Origin: Desulfobacterales bacterium
GTDB taxonomy: Bacteria > Desulfobacterota > Desulfobacteria > Desulfobacterales > JALSRD01
NCBI GenBank assembly: GCA_026984935.1
Contig: JALSRD010000056.1
Location: 1-56,748 of the forward strand
Direction of reading: 5' to 3'
DNA: 56,748 nucleotides
Program-made: the position numbers and the translations under genes
Part shown: positions 44,896-54,707 of the stretch, in pieces
Layout: each line of letters opens with the position of its first letter
How positions within the stretch are numbered: position 1 is the stretch's first letter
Notes under the pieces: model-generated
What the model was told of the DNA's origin: nothing
Seen by the model: the letters and a program-made list of their open reading frames with translations, nothing else
Database searches by the model: none

Positions 44896-45741
44896 TCAGT
44901 ACTCCTTGGGCATGCCGTTTAATTGCGCCAGGGTAAAGACCGGCCCGTCCTTGCAGACGAAATGCCGGCCGATGTTGCAGCGGCCGCACATGCCGATACC
45001 GCATTTCATGCGGTTTTCCAAGGACATGATGATATGGTCATGGCCGTAGCCCAGGTTGTCCAGCACCGGCTGGGTAAACTTGATCATGATGGGCGGGCCG
45101 CAGATAATGGCGTAGGTTTCCGCATCGGCCTGGGGGGCCTTCTTTTCGGTGATGGTGGGTACGAAACCCACGTTGTACTTCCAATGCGGGTCATCGGTGG
45201 CATCCACGGTGATGTGCATGTGGATGTCGTCGCGCGCTTCCCAGCCGGCCAGTTCATCCCGGTAGAGCAGCATTCCCGGTGAACGCGCGCCGTAGATCAC
45301 GTGAATGTCGCCGAACCGCGAACGGTTGGCCGGATCGAGCATGTAGACGATAGAAGCGCGCAGGGTGGTAAAGGCGAACCCACCGCCGATAATGACCACG
45401 TTCTTGCCCTCCAGCAGTTCCCAAGGGTAGCTGTTGCCCAGGGGGCCGCGGATGCCCATCAGATCCCCGGGCTGCATGGTGTGCAGATGCGAGGAAACCA
45501 GTCCCACCTTGTTCACCGTGAACATGACGAAACCCTTTTCGGTGGGGGAAGAGGCGATGCCGATGGGGATTTCACCTTTGCCGGTCACCGAAAGCTCGGC
45601 GAACTGGCCGGCGGCATAAGCGAATTTTTCCTCATCCGCAGGGTTCTCGAATGCCAGCTTGAATGTCTTTAAGTTTTTATCTTCTGTCTCGGTGATGATG
45701 TCTTCAATGCGAACCGCGTACGGCAGATATGGATTTTGCAC
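44896..45741 (-). CDS. FlxA-like FAD/NAD(P)H-binding oxidoreductase with C-terminal 2Fe-2S
   Basis: A 281-residue ferredoxin-reductase-fold protein (AsrB/HydG-like). It has an FAD domain (~8-100; GPLGNSYPW), an NAD(P)H domain (GGGFAFTTLRASIVY near 120, CGPPIMIK near 220) and a C-terminal [2Fe-2S]-type Cys set in MKCGIGMCGRCNIG with a later VCKDG. In Flx complexes this subunit is the entry for NADH and passes electrons to HdrA through FlxB-D. Initiation is at GTG (45741) with GAGGGG upstream. Last gene of the hdrA-flxDCBA operon. Confidence 0.9.
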   Translation of the reverse strand: MQNPYLPYAVRIEDIITETEDKNLKTFKLAFENPADEEKFAYAAGQFAELSVTGKGEIPIGIASSPTEKGFVMFTVNKVGLVSSHLHTMQPGDLMGIRGPLGNSYPWELLEGKNVVIIGGGFAFTTLRASIVYMLDPANRSRFGDIHVIYGARSPGMLLYRDELAGWEARDDIHMHITVDATDDPHWKYNVGFVPTITEKKAPQADAETYAIICGPPIMIKFTQPVLDNLGYGHDHIIMSLENRMKCGIGMCGRCNIGRHFVCKDGPVFTLAQLNGMPKEY

Positions 45742-45756
45742 GTCTCGACCCCTCGT

Positions 45757-46827
45757 CTAGGATACTACGGCACAGCTGTCGCCGGCAAGCGTGTAACTGT
45801 TCATCAACTCACAGACCTTGCGGATATCAATATTCACCGGACAGTGGCGCACGCAGCGTCCACATCCCACGCACTGAATGCCGTTTTCATACTTGTCCAC
45901 ATAGTACTTCAGCTTGTGCATGAAGCGCTGGCGCACCCGCTGCACCTTCTGCCCCCTGGGGTTGTGTCCCGAACCGTGCAGGGTAAACAGCGGAAACATG
46001 CAGCTGTCCCAGTTACGCAGACGCACCCCCTGCCTGCCGTGAGTTTCATCCTGAATGTCGAAGCACCAGCAGGTGGGGCACAGGTAGGTGCAGGTGCCGC
46101 AGTTGATGCAGGCAAAGGCCACGTCATCCCAGAAAGGCGCGGCATGCAGGGTCAGGGTGTCCTGCTGCCGCAACCGTTCGGTGGCTACATGCGAGTCGAT
46201 GCGGGCTTCGGCCACTTGCCGCTGCCTGTCGATTTCGGCCGCCGCCGCGTCGTCGGCCGGCTGCCGCCAACCGGCGGCCTGTGCAAAAGCCTCCCCCTTG
46301 GGAGTTGCCACCTGCGCCAAAAAATTCCCGCCGCTGTCCACCAGCAGAATGTCCAGCCCTTTGGTGCTGAAGGGTCCGGAACCGGCCGAGGTGCAGAAGC
46401 AGGTGCTGCAGGGTGCCGCACAGGCCAGTCCCACCAGCGTGACGGCCTCACGGGCACGCAGCCAGTAGGGGTCCTGGTATTCCGGCGTGTCGAAATTGCG
46501 CGCAACCAGTTCAAAGGCATCGGCATCGCAGGGCCGGATGCCCAAGACCGCCCGGGGGCTGTAGTCCTTTTGAGCCTCTTTGAGCAGGTCATGATCCGGC
46601 TGCCCGGGATCCAGCGTATATTCGAACATCTTTTCGGACTGCGGATAGACCAGCCCCTTGGCCGAAAGGCGTGTGTTGCGAAAGTCCAGCGCCGGAACCT
46701 GGCCGCCGGCCAGCTCTTCAAACGCGTAAAACTGTCCCCGCCTGACGGGTCCCCACAGGCGGAAACTGTCGCCGGCCTTCTCCAGTCCAGATGCCCATTG
46801 CGCCTTTTCGATGTAAATGACCTTCAT
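45757..46827 (-). CDS. FlxB-like [4Fe-4S] dicluster protein (AsrA family)
   Basis: A 356-residue protein similar to anaerobic sulfite reductase subunit A. The N-terminal ~220 residues are a Cys-rich F420/Hyd-beta-like domain (LGIRPCDADAFELV, CAAPCSTCFCTS). Two [4Fe-4S] sites follow (CINCGTCTYLCPTCWC near 240, CVGCGRCVRHCP near 320). It probably relays electrons between FlxA and FlxC/D. ATG at 46827 with AAAAAGGG upstream; 76 bp after the FlxC-like gene. It is paralogous in plan to that gene. Confidence 0.88.
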   Translation of the reverse strand: MKVIYIEKAQWASGLEKAGDSFRLWGPVRRGQFYAFEELAGGQVPALDFRNTRLSAKGLVYPQSEKMFEYTLDPGQPDHDLLKEAQKDYSPRAVLGIRPCDADAFELVARNFDTPEYQDPYWLRAREAVTLVGLACAAPCSTCFCTSAGSGPFSTKGLDILLVDSGGNFLAQVATPKGEAFAQAAGWRQPADDAAAAEIDRQRQVAEARIDSHVATERLRQQDTLTLHAAPFWDDVAFACINCGTCTYLCPTCWCFDIQDETHGRQGVRLRNWDSCMFPLFTLHGSGHNPRGQKVQRVRQRFMHKLKYYVDKYENGIQCVGCGRCVRHCPVNIDIRKVCELMNSYTLAGDSCAVVS

Positions 46828-46903
46828 GTGTTTACCCTTTTTAAAGCCGCCGTGTTTTGCATTGCAGCCTCGCCGGAGAAACCGGCGGTTGGAGGCACCG
46901 GTT

Positions 46904-47851
46904 TCAGCGGATAAAGTCGTCCGGGTCGTCCGGCCGGTAGGCATCCAGCGGCGGCCGCGCCTCCAGGCTCAGGCCGGCTTCCCAGCCAAACTTTTCCAGG
47001 CAGTCTTTCTCCAGTTTCTTGGTGAACACGCGCATGTTGATCCCCACCGGGCAGGCGCGCTCACAGGCGCCGCAGTCCGTACAGCGCCCGGCGCAGTGGT
47101 AGGCCCGCAGAAAATGAAAGGTGCGCACATCCACAGGATCCTGACTCTTGCCCACCCACTGGGGGCGTGACTCGTCCACGAAGCAGGTGGGGCAGTAGCA
47201 CAGCGGACAGGCATTGCGGCAGGCGTAACAGCGAATGCAGTCGTGCAGCAGGTCATCGAAAAAATCCCATTTCCCCTCTGCAGACAGGGCCTCGATCTCG
47301 CGCACATCCCGGTAGCGGTCCACGTCCCCTGGTTCTTCTACCAGATCTGCAACCAGCTCGTCGTATATTACCGGGTTGCGGTGCGTACACACGGCGCAGT
47401 TGGCCTGCAGCACATCGTGGCGGTTATGCACTTTTTTGAACCCGTCGCCCTGAACGATTATGTTGTTTTCATCCTCAACAACTTCCCGAATCTCGCCGTC
47501 GGCCATGGCGGCGATCCTGTGCCGGTCGATCATCCCGTGGCAGGGCACCCCGATAATCACCAGCTGTTCCCGCCGGATCTTGTTTTCGATGATATGCGTG
47601 ACGATGTTGCGCGAATCGCACCCCTTGGCAAAAATGCCGATTTTTTCGCTGCGGCTGGTCAGGTAATTGGCCAGGTTGATTCCGCAGTTGCTGTCCCAGA
47701 CCAGGTTGGCCGCCTCTGCGGGTGTTTTCACGAAACAGGGCGCGTTCATCATCGGCACGCTGCCGCGGCGAAAACCGAGCACCCTTTCCACCGTGCACGC
47801 CTCCAGGAGTCTGCGGGCAATTTCTCTGATCTTTTCGGTATAGGCGCGCAT
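46904..47851 (-). CDS. FlxC-like [4Fe-4S] dicluster protein
   Basis: A 315-residue iron-sulfur protein. The N-terminal part (GIFAKGCDSRNIVTHI, VIIGVPCHGMI) is of the FrhB/Hyd-beta type that can bind a flavin; the C-terminal part has two [4Fe-4S] sites (CIRCYACRNACPLCYC near 205, CTDCGACERACP near 265). The ATG follows the flxD stop by one base, so translation is coupled. Inferred role: electron relay between FlxA/B and the HdrA-FlxD core of an NADH-linked bifurcating complex. Confidence 0.87.
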   Translation of the reverse strand: MRAYTEKIREIARRLLEACTVERVLGFRRGSVPMMNAPCFVKTPAEAANLVWDSNCGINLANYLTSRSEKIGIFAKGCDSRNIVTHIIENKIRREQLVIIGVPCHGMIDRHRIAAMADGEIREVVEDENNIIVQGDGFKKVHNRHDVLQANCAVCTHRNPVIYDELVADLVEEPGDVDRYRDVREIEALSAEGKWDFFDDLLHDCIRCYACRNACPLCYCPTCFVDESRPQWVGKSQDPVDVRTFHFLRAYHCAGRCTDCGACERACPVGINMRVFTKKLEKDCLEKFGWEAGLSLEARPPLDAYRPDDPDDFIR

Positions 47852-47852
47852 A

Positions 47853-48284
47853 TCAGGCCACCTTGGCTTCGTGTTTGACAAAGTGTGTGTTGGGTCCCAG
47901 GGCTTTGACTGTTTCGGTAACCGCCTGGGCCACTTCAACGAATTTCGTCGCTTCGGCCGACGAGATCCAGGAAAACTGGAGCCGTCCGGGTTCGATCCCC
48001 ATATGTTCCATTAAATTCTGAAACAGCACGAATTTGCGTCTGGCATAGTAATTACCTTCCAGGTAATGGCATTCGCCGGGATGTCACCCCGAAACCCAGA
48101 CGGCATCGGCGCCTTCACGCAACGCTGCCAGAAAAAACTTGGGGCTCATCCGGCCCGTGCAGGGAATGCGCACCACGCGGATGTGCGGCGGGTATTCCAT
48201 GCGGCTGACGCCGGCCAGATCGGCGGCACCGTAGCTGCACCAGTTACACAGAAAACTGACGATTTTCGGTTCCCATGGGGCCAT
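47853..48284 (-). CDS. FlxD/MvhD-like selenoprotein with in-frame UGA (Sec67)
   Basis: A 143-residue MvhD-family electron-transfer subunit, interrupted by TGA at 48084-48086. Reading through gives [16 protein letters not shown], where homologues have Cys or Sec at the same place of the (C/U)H-x-G-(D/E)CHY-x2-GN motif. The frame stays open and family-like to the true stop at 47853. The remaining cluster Cys are C13, C16, C42 and C72. A stem-loop 16 nt after the UGA (48051-48067) resembles a bacterial SECIS. The protein docks on HdrA and passes electrons into it. AAGGAG precedes the ATG at 48284. An automatic caller would split or truncate this gene. Confidence 0.93.
48051..48067 (-). promoter_or_regulatory. 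SECIS-like stem-loop of flxD
   Basis: On the mRNA strand, ATTACCT-GGA-AGGTAAT forms a perfect 7-bp stem whose loop begins 23 nt after the UGA codon. The G-rich small loop and distance match bacterial SECIS rules. Confidence 0.75.
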
Positions 48285-48319
48285 GTTGCGTTTCTCCTTG
48301 CATGCCGGCAGGCTGTACG

Positions 48320-51300
48320 TTACAGAGCCTCTTCGTTCAAAGCGAAGAGCTGGGCAAAAATCTGGTCGTTGTCGAATCCCCTCAAATGAATGGCCCCCGA
48401 GCGGCAGGAGGCCACGCACAGGCCGCAACCCTTGCACAGCACCGGGTTGATTTCGGCCTTGCCGCTGTTGGGCCCCTCCTTTATGAACGTCGCCGCCGCA
48501 TACGGGCAGATGGCCACACAGACACCGCAGCTGCTGCAGTAGAAGGGATCGCTGCGTGCCACGTTGCCGGAAGTGTGGATCTTTTCACGCGCCAGCAGCG
48601 TCACAGCGCGCGAGGCTGCCGCCCGTCCCTGGGCCACGGCTTCGTCGATGGGTTTGGGGTAATGGGCCAGACCGCACAGAAAAACGCCGTCGGTGGCAAA
48701 TTCCGAGGGCCCCAGCTTGGCATGCTTTTCGACGAAAAAGCCGTCGTCATTTAAAGGCACCTTGAACATCTGGGCCAAACCCTCGACGGCCGTCGGCACC
48801 ACAGCCGACGACAGGCAGAGCAGGTCGGTCTCGATTTCCAACGGACGCCCCAGCACGTGGTCGGTCACCGCAACCACCACTTTCCTGCTGCCGGCGCGCA
48901 CCTGCGGCTTGTTCCCCAGGCTGTAGCGGATAAAAATCACTCCGGCCTCGCGCGCCTTGCTGTACAGGTACTCACGCTCACCGTAGGTCCGGATATCGCG
49001 GTACAGGATGTAGACATTCATTTCGGGACGGCGCCGCTTAAGTTCCAGTGCGTTGTCGATGGCGTGCGTACAGCAGACCCGTGAACAGTAAGGCCGCTGG
49101 GGTTCCCGGGAACCCACGCACTGGATGAACACCGCGGTTTCAAGATGGTTCAGGCCGGCGTCATCGTCGATGAACCTGCGGTCCAGCTCCAGGCTGGTGA
49201 CGATACGTGGGTCGCTGCCGTAACCGTATTCCTCCGGTTCCAGGGGTGCGGCGCCGGTGGCCAGAACGACCACCCCGTGCTCAAGCAGGGTTCCATCGCC
49301 GTTACAGACCAGGGTGGATTTGAAATTGCCCACGAACCCCTCCACTTGCTTCAGCTCCGTCTCCAGGTGCAGGTGGATGTTCGGCGCCTGCTGGACATCG
49401 GCGATTAGCGCCGACAGCCGGGGCGCAATGCGCTCACCGTCCGGGGTGCGGTACAGGTTGCGGGCATTGCCGCCCAGATGGGCGCTCTTTTCGATAACGT
49501 GGGTTTCATAGCCCTGGCGGGCCAGGCTCTGGGCCGCGGACAGACCGGAAACCCCGCCGCCGACCACCATGGCCACAGGGTTGACCGCCAGTTCAGCTTC
49601 CTTGAGCGGTTCGGTCAAGGCAACCTTGGAAACCGCCATGCGCACCAGGTCTTTGGCCTTTGCGGTGGCCAGCTGCGGGTTGTTTTTGTGAACCCACGAG
49701 TCCTGGTTGCGGATATTGGCCATCTCGAACAGGTACTTGTTCAGGCCGGCGTTCATCAGGGTTTCCTGAAACAGCGGTTCATGGGTCTTGGGCGTGCAGG
49801 CCGCCACCACCACCCGGTTCAAACCCTTCTCGCGGATAATGCGGGCCATGGTGTCCTGGGTGTCCTGGGAGCAGCTGTAGAGGTTGTCGGTCACGTACTC
49901 CACGTAGGGCAGCGTAGCCGCATAGTCCCGTACCGCCGGCACATCCACCACGCCGGCGATGTTGATGCCGCAGTTGCAGACGAACACGCCGATGCGCGGA
50001 CGCTCCCCGGCGACGTCGGTTTCGGGGACCACCTCTTCGGTGCGCGTGAGCGTATTGCGGGCGTTGCTGAGGATCTCGCCTGCCGCCGCGGCGGCGGCGC
50101 TGGCGTCGACCACGGCCTGGGGAATATCCCGCGGACCCTGAAACGCGCCGCAGGTGAAGATTCCCTCCACCGAGGTGCTGACCGGCGCAAAGGCGTCGGT
50201 TTTGGCAAAATTTCCAGGTGTTAGGGCCACATCCAGCCGCTCGGCCAGTGCAATCCCGTCAGGGGGCGTCTCCAGGCCCACCGAAAGCACGATCATGTCG
50301 AAAACTTCGGTCTGCATGCGGCCGTCATTGTCGAGGTAGCGCACCGCAAGATCATCGCTGCCCGCCACCGGATCGATGGTGTGCACCCGGCTGCGGATGA
50401 AACGTACCCCGGTTTTTTCCCTGGCATTGTCGTAGAAGCGTTCAAAATCCTTGCCGTGGGTACGCATATCCATGAAAAAAACCGCGCAGTCCAGCGCGTC
50501 GCCGGCATGTTCCTTGGCGATCACGGCCTCCTTGATGGCGTACATGCAGCAGACCGACGAGCAATAGGCATTGTCACAGCGATTCAGATCTCGCGATCCC
50601 ACGCACTGAAACCAGGCGATTTTTTTCGGTTCCCCGTGGTCGGAGGGGCGCACCAGGTGCCCCTGGGTGGGGCCCGACGCCGACAGGATGCGCTCCATCT
50701 CCATGGAGGTGATCACATTGGGGTGGCCGGCATAGTTGTAGCTGTCAAAACGCGAGGGATCGAAAGGCGAAAAGCCCGGCGCCAGGATGACGGAGCCGAT
50801 TTCAAGCTCCACGGTCTCCGGCTTCTGGGCATGGGTTTCCAGGGTGACAGCCTGTACGCCGCAGGCTTCGACGCACTGAAAACACTCGCAGCAATAGGCG
50901 CAGTTCAGGCAGCGGTGCGCTTCCGCGCGACCCGCCTCGGTTTCGTAACCCAGCTCCACTTCGTCGAAGTTGCCCCGGCGCGCGGCTGCTGACAACGTGG
51001 GCATGGCCGCCCGCGGCTGCCTGGGGATATCCTCCGTGATGGGGCGATAATCCGGATTTTCATTGACGACGGCCGTCCGCCCGGCCGCCATGTCGCGGCC
51101 GTCCAGGTACCGTTCGATGGACTCGGCCGCCTCGCGGCCAGCGGCGATGGCGCCGATGGCCACCCAGGGGCCGGTCTGCAGGTCACCGCCTGCAAAAACA
51201 CCCGCGCGGCCGGTGGCATATGTCAGCGGGTCGACTTCGGTGGTTCCCCAGCGTGAAAATTCCAGGCCGTCCACATTCTCGATGGCCGACAGGTCAGGCT

Positions 51301-52771
51301 GCTGACCGATGGCCGGAATCACCTGATCCACCTCGATATCGTACTCGCTGCCCGGAATCGGAATGGGCCGCCTGCGGCCCGATGAGTCGGCTGCGCCCAG
51401 TTCCATGCGGATGCACCGCAGGCCCACGACCCGGCCGTCCTGGGTGAGGATTTCCTGGGGCGCCGACAGGTAGGTCAGCCGGGCGCCCTCGTCTTCGGCA
51501 GCCGCAATCTCCTCTTCCCAGGCCGGCATCTCCGAGCGCGTACGCCGGTAGATGATCTGCACTTCCCCGGCACCCAGGCGCACGGCAGAGCGTGCCACAT
51601 CGATGGCCACATTGCCGCCGCCGATGATGGCCACCCGCCGGCCGACCGCGGCCTTACCGCTCAGATTGACTTCCCGCAAGAAATCAACCCCCTGGCGTAC
51701 GCCCTCGGCTTTCTCGCCCGGAATCCCCAGCTTGATCCCCCGGTGAGCGCCCAGCGCCAGATAGACGGCGGCAAATCCCTGCGCAAACAGGTCGTCGATA
51801 CCCAGGTCCGGCCCCAGCGGTGTGGAGGTCTTGATCGTCACGCCCAGGTTGGTGATCAGTTCGATCTCGCGGTCCAGCACCTCGGGCGGCAGGCGGTGGT
51901 CGGGGATACCGACCCTGAGCATTCCGCCGGCCTGGGGCAGGGCCTCGAAAATCGTCGATCGGATTCCCCGGCGGGCCAGGTGGTAGGCCGCCGCCAGGCC
52001 GGCCGGCCCGGAGCCCACGATGGCCACTTTTTCCCTTCTCGCCGGCAGGCAGTCGATCTTGATATCGCGCGGATCGAATTCATCGGCCGCCAGGCGCTTC
52101 AGATCGCGGATGGCAATGGGGTCGTCCACCTGGCAGCGGCGGCAGGCATCCTCGCAGCCGTGGGGGCAGATCCGGCCCAGCACCCCCGGCAGGGGCAGCT
52201 CCTGCATGATGATTTCGAGGGCCTCCTTATACTTGCCGGCCCCCACCATCTGCACGTAGCCCTGGACATTGAGGCCGGCCGGGCAGGCCAGCTTGCAGGG
52301 TGCCACATCGCTTTTCTGGATGGCGAAAGCCCCCGGAATGGCCTGGGCGTATTTTTTGTAGGTCGCCTTGCGGAGGCTCATACCCTGATCGTACGCATCG
52401 GGCAGCACCACGGGGCACACTTCGGCGCAATCGCCGCAGGACGTGCACTTGTCGGGATCGATGTAGCGCGGGGATTTGCGCACCGTGGCCTTGAAACGGC
52501 CCCGGGCGCCCTCGATTTTTTCGACCTGGGCGCAGGTGATCAGGTTGATGTTCAAATGCCGGCCGAACTCGACCAGTTTCGGTGAAATGATTCACATGGC
52601 GCAGTCGTTGGTGGGAAAGGTTTTGTCCAGTTCGCTCATCACGCCGCCGATAGCCGATGATTTTTCGACCACATGGACAAAATACCCGGAATCCGCCAAA
52701 TCCAAGGCCGCCTGCATGCCGGCAATGCCGCCGCCGACCACCATTACGGAACCGATGACGCCGTCTCCCAT
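48320..52771 (-). CDS. hdrA: double HdrA-type flavoprotein with NfnB/GltD-like insert, selenoprotein with in-frame UGA (Sec60)
   Basis: A 1483-residue protein when TGA at 52592-52594 is read as Sec60. Before the UGA: FAD motif [13 protein letters not shown] (11-23) and TNDCAM; after it: [12 protein letters not shown]. Homologous HdrA proteins have NDCAMC-ILSPK or Sec at that site. Order: HdrA FAD half with [4Fe-4S] ([12 protein letters not shown], ~109); an NfnB/GltD-like module (~155-575; [37 protein letters not shown]); [13 protein letters not shown] (~625) and the rest of HdrA 1; a second HdrA module from ~1068 ([13 protein letters not shown]); two C-terminal [4Fe-4S] motifs ([23 protein letters not shown]). 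The ATG at 52771 follows AAAGGGG. Likely the bifurcating core of an NADH/ferredoxin/disulfide complex. No hdrB/hdrC gene is adjacent. Confidence 0.93.
52563..52582 (-). promoter_or_regulatory. SECIS-like stem-loop of hdrA
   Basis: On the mRNA strand CCGAAACT-GGTCG-AGTTCGG forms a 7-bp stem with one bulged A. The loop GGUCG begins 17 nt after the UGA and closely resembles the GGUCU loop of the E. coli fdhF SECIS. Confidence 0.8.
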
Positions 52772-52870
52772 GAAATACCCCTTTGACTTTAGCCTGAGTT
52801 AAGGATGCCCTTTTGCCGTCCGGTATGTACCGGCTATTGCATAATTCGCATCATTCAATCGGTATAAAAG

Positions 52871-52905
52871 GCTATCAACTAACCAGTTTTACGTATCTTT
52901 GTCAA
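52871..52905 (-). promoter_or_regulatory. candidate promoter region of the hdrA-flx operon
   Basis: On the minus strand TTGACA (52900-52905) is followed after 17 bp by the poor -10 box TTAGTT. Overlapping it, TGGTTAGTTGATAGC (52871-52885) has the GG-N10-GC spacing of a sigma-54 site but a weak match. A sigma-54 activator is encoded divergently nearby, so both options deserve testing. Confidence 0.3.
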
Positions 52906-53007
52906 CCCCAAATGGCCCCGCGGCAACGGATGCCGGCACCTGTCCTGGAACCGTGAACATCCGTCGGACACACCCGGCCGGAATGGCCGCGCAAGTGGAA
53001 AACCACC

Positions 53008-53043
53008 TTGAATCCTGGTAAAGCACATGTTATCATTTATAAT
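53008..53043 (+). promoter_or_regulatory. promoter of the Rossmann-PAS kinase operon
   Basis: TTGAAT at 53008-53013 and TATCAT at 53031-53036 with a 17-bp spacer; TATAAT at 53038-53043 is a second possible -10. The kinase ATG is at 53133. The rest of 52772-53132 shows no gene. Confidence 0.4.
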
Positions 53044-53132
53044 TGTTTCTGTGCTTCGCACGGCCACTGAAACCCGGCAATATCTGAACCCGCCACGGCA
53101 ACCGCGCGCGGCCGGTATTGAGGATCTTCGAC

Positions 53133-54707
53133 ATGCAGCAGACCCTGCTTTCAAACATCCGTATCGGGCTTGTCGGCGCAGGTGAATTCTGCCGCAAGGT
53201 CCTGCAGAAGACGACCCTGGAGTTCGATGATGAAGGCATGCGCGCCCACATCGCGGCGGTAGCCGACCCAGACCCCAAAGCTGCCGGCATGCTGCTCGCC
53301 GCCGAGCTCGGACTGATCACCCTTTCCAATCCTCACGACCTGTACCTGCCGGAACACCGCATCGACCTGATCATCCTGCTGACCGCCGACCCGCACCTGC
53401 TCAGCGACATCCTGTCCACCAAGCCGGGGCACATCCGCCTCATCAGCTATCAGACCTTTCTGCTGGTATGGAAGGCCATCGCCGCCGAGGAAGACAAGCT
53501 GCGCAAACGCAACCGTGAGATCCAGATGATCCTGGACGGCATTGCCGATTTCATTCTGGTGATCACGCCGGATCACGAAATCGTCGAGGCCAACCAGGCT
53601 TTTTTAAAACAGATGGGCTATTCGCGCGACGAAGTGATCGGCAAGAAATGCCACCAGATTTTCCAGAAACTCAACCGCATGTGCGATGTGGAAGTGACCT
53701 GTCCGCTGGAAGAGGTCATCCACAACCGGCGCCGCAGCGAAAGCGTGCTGACACGCATCGACCGCCGGGGTCAGCTGCGCTATATCGAGGTCATCATCTA
53801 TCCGGTATGGGAGTCTCCGGGCAAGATCTCCAAGTTCATCGAAATCAGCCGCGATATCACCCAGCGCGTCAAGACCGAAGAAGAGATTACCCGCCGCCTG
53901 GAAAAAATGGTGGAAAAACGCACCCGCCAACTGCGGGAAACACAGGACAAGCTGATTCACCAGGACAAGATGGCCTCTTTGGGTAAGCTGTCCGCATCGG
54001 TGGTGCACGAGATCAACAACCCCGTGGCCGGCATTTTAAACCTGAACCTGCTGATGCAGCGCATCGTGGCCGAAGGCGACTTGAACGCCAAAACGCTTAA
54101 GCAGTTTAACACCTACCTGCGCTTGATGGAGACCGAAACCCGCCGCGTGAGCCGCATCATCTCCAACCTGCTCGGTTTTTCGCGCCAGTCCAGCATGGAA
54201 CTGAAGAAATTTGATCTGCGTCGGTTGATCGCAAAAACGCTTCTCTTAAACCAGAACCTCCTCAAAATCAGCCGTGTGCATGTCGAAAAACACCTGGCGG
54301 CAGACCTGCCTCAAATCGTCGGTTCCCAGGACCTTTTGCAGCAGGTTTTTGTCAACATGATCTCCAATGCCGCCGAAGCCATGCAGCCGGGCGGCGGCGG
54401 CATACTGAAGATTTCAGCACAGCCGGCGGGAAAACAAGCGATACGCATTGTGTTTGAAGATACCGGCAGCGGCATCCCCAAAGAAAACCTGCCCCACCTG
54501 TTCGAGCCGTTTTTCACCACCAAGAAAAAAGGCAAGGGCGTCGGTCTGGGCCTCTCTGTGGCTTACGGCATCGTCGAAGAGCACGGCGGCCATATCGGGG
54601 TCAAAAGCCGTGAAGGGACAGGGACCGTCATCAGCATCGAACTGCCCGTCAAACCGGCTGTTGACGCCACTGCAACCAACCCTGGAGAATCCCGTGGACC
54701 GCATTAA
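53133..54707 (+). CDS. cytoplasmic sensor kinase with N-terminal NAD-type Rossmann domain and PAS
   Basis: A 524-residue soluble kinase. Residues ~8-115 look like a Rossmann domain: IGLVGAGEFCRKVL (G-x-G-x2-C) then AAVADPDPKAAG, with an acidic residue at the end of strand 2 as in NAD-binding folds. A PAS domain (~128-245), a coiled coil (~248-275), HisKA with His292 in SVVHEINNPVAG, and HATPase (~385-505; NMISNAAEAM, DTGSGIP, GLGLSVAYGI) follow. No membrane helices. It is paired with the overlapping NtrC-type regulator gene. A TTG at 53118 is an alternative start. A kinase whose sensor fold resembles Gfo/Idh or Rex-like folds may read NADH/NAD; this is inference. Confidence 0.9.
   Translation: MQQTLLSNIRIGLVGAGEFCRKVLQKTTLEFDDEGMRAHIAAVADPDPKAAGMLLAAELGLITLSNPHDLYLPEHRIDLIILLTADPHLLSDILSTKPGHIRLISYQTFLLVWKAIAAEEDKLRKRNREIQMILDGIADFILVITPDHEIVEANQAFLKQMGYSRDEVIGKKCHQIFQKLNRMCDVEVTCPLEEVIHNRRRSESVLTRIDRRGQLRYIEVIIYPVWESPGKISKFIEISRDITQRVKTEEEITRRLEKMVEKRTRQLRETQDKLIHQDKMASLGKLSASVVHEINNPVAGILNLNLLMQRIVAEGDLNAKTLKQFNTYLRLMETETRRVSRIISNLLGFSRQSSMELKKFDLRRLIAKTLLLNQNLLKISRVHVEKHLAADLPQIVGSQDLLQQVFVNMISNAAEAMQPGGGGILKISAQPAGKQAIRIVFEDTGSGIPKENLPHLFEPFFTTKKKGKGVGLGLSVAYGIVEEHGGHIGVKSREGTGTVISIELPVKPAVDATATNPGESRGPH

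Noticed and set aside
48084-48437. A 117-residue truncated protein or pseudogene ending at the UGA in flxD
   Set aside because: The frame after the UGA continues the MvhD motif and ends coupled to the next gene; readthrough as selenocysteine explains it better than a broken gene.
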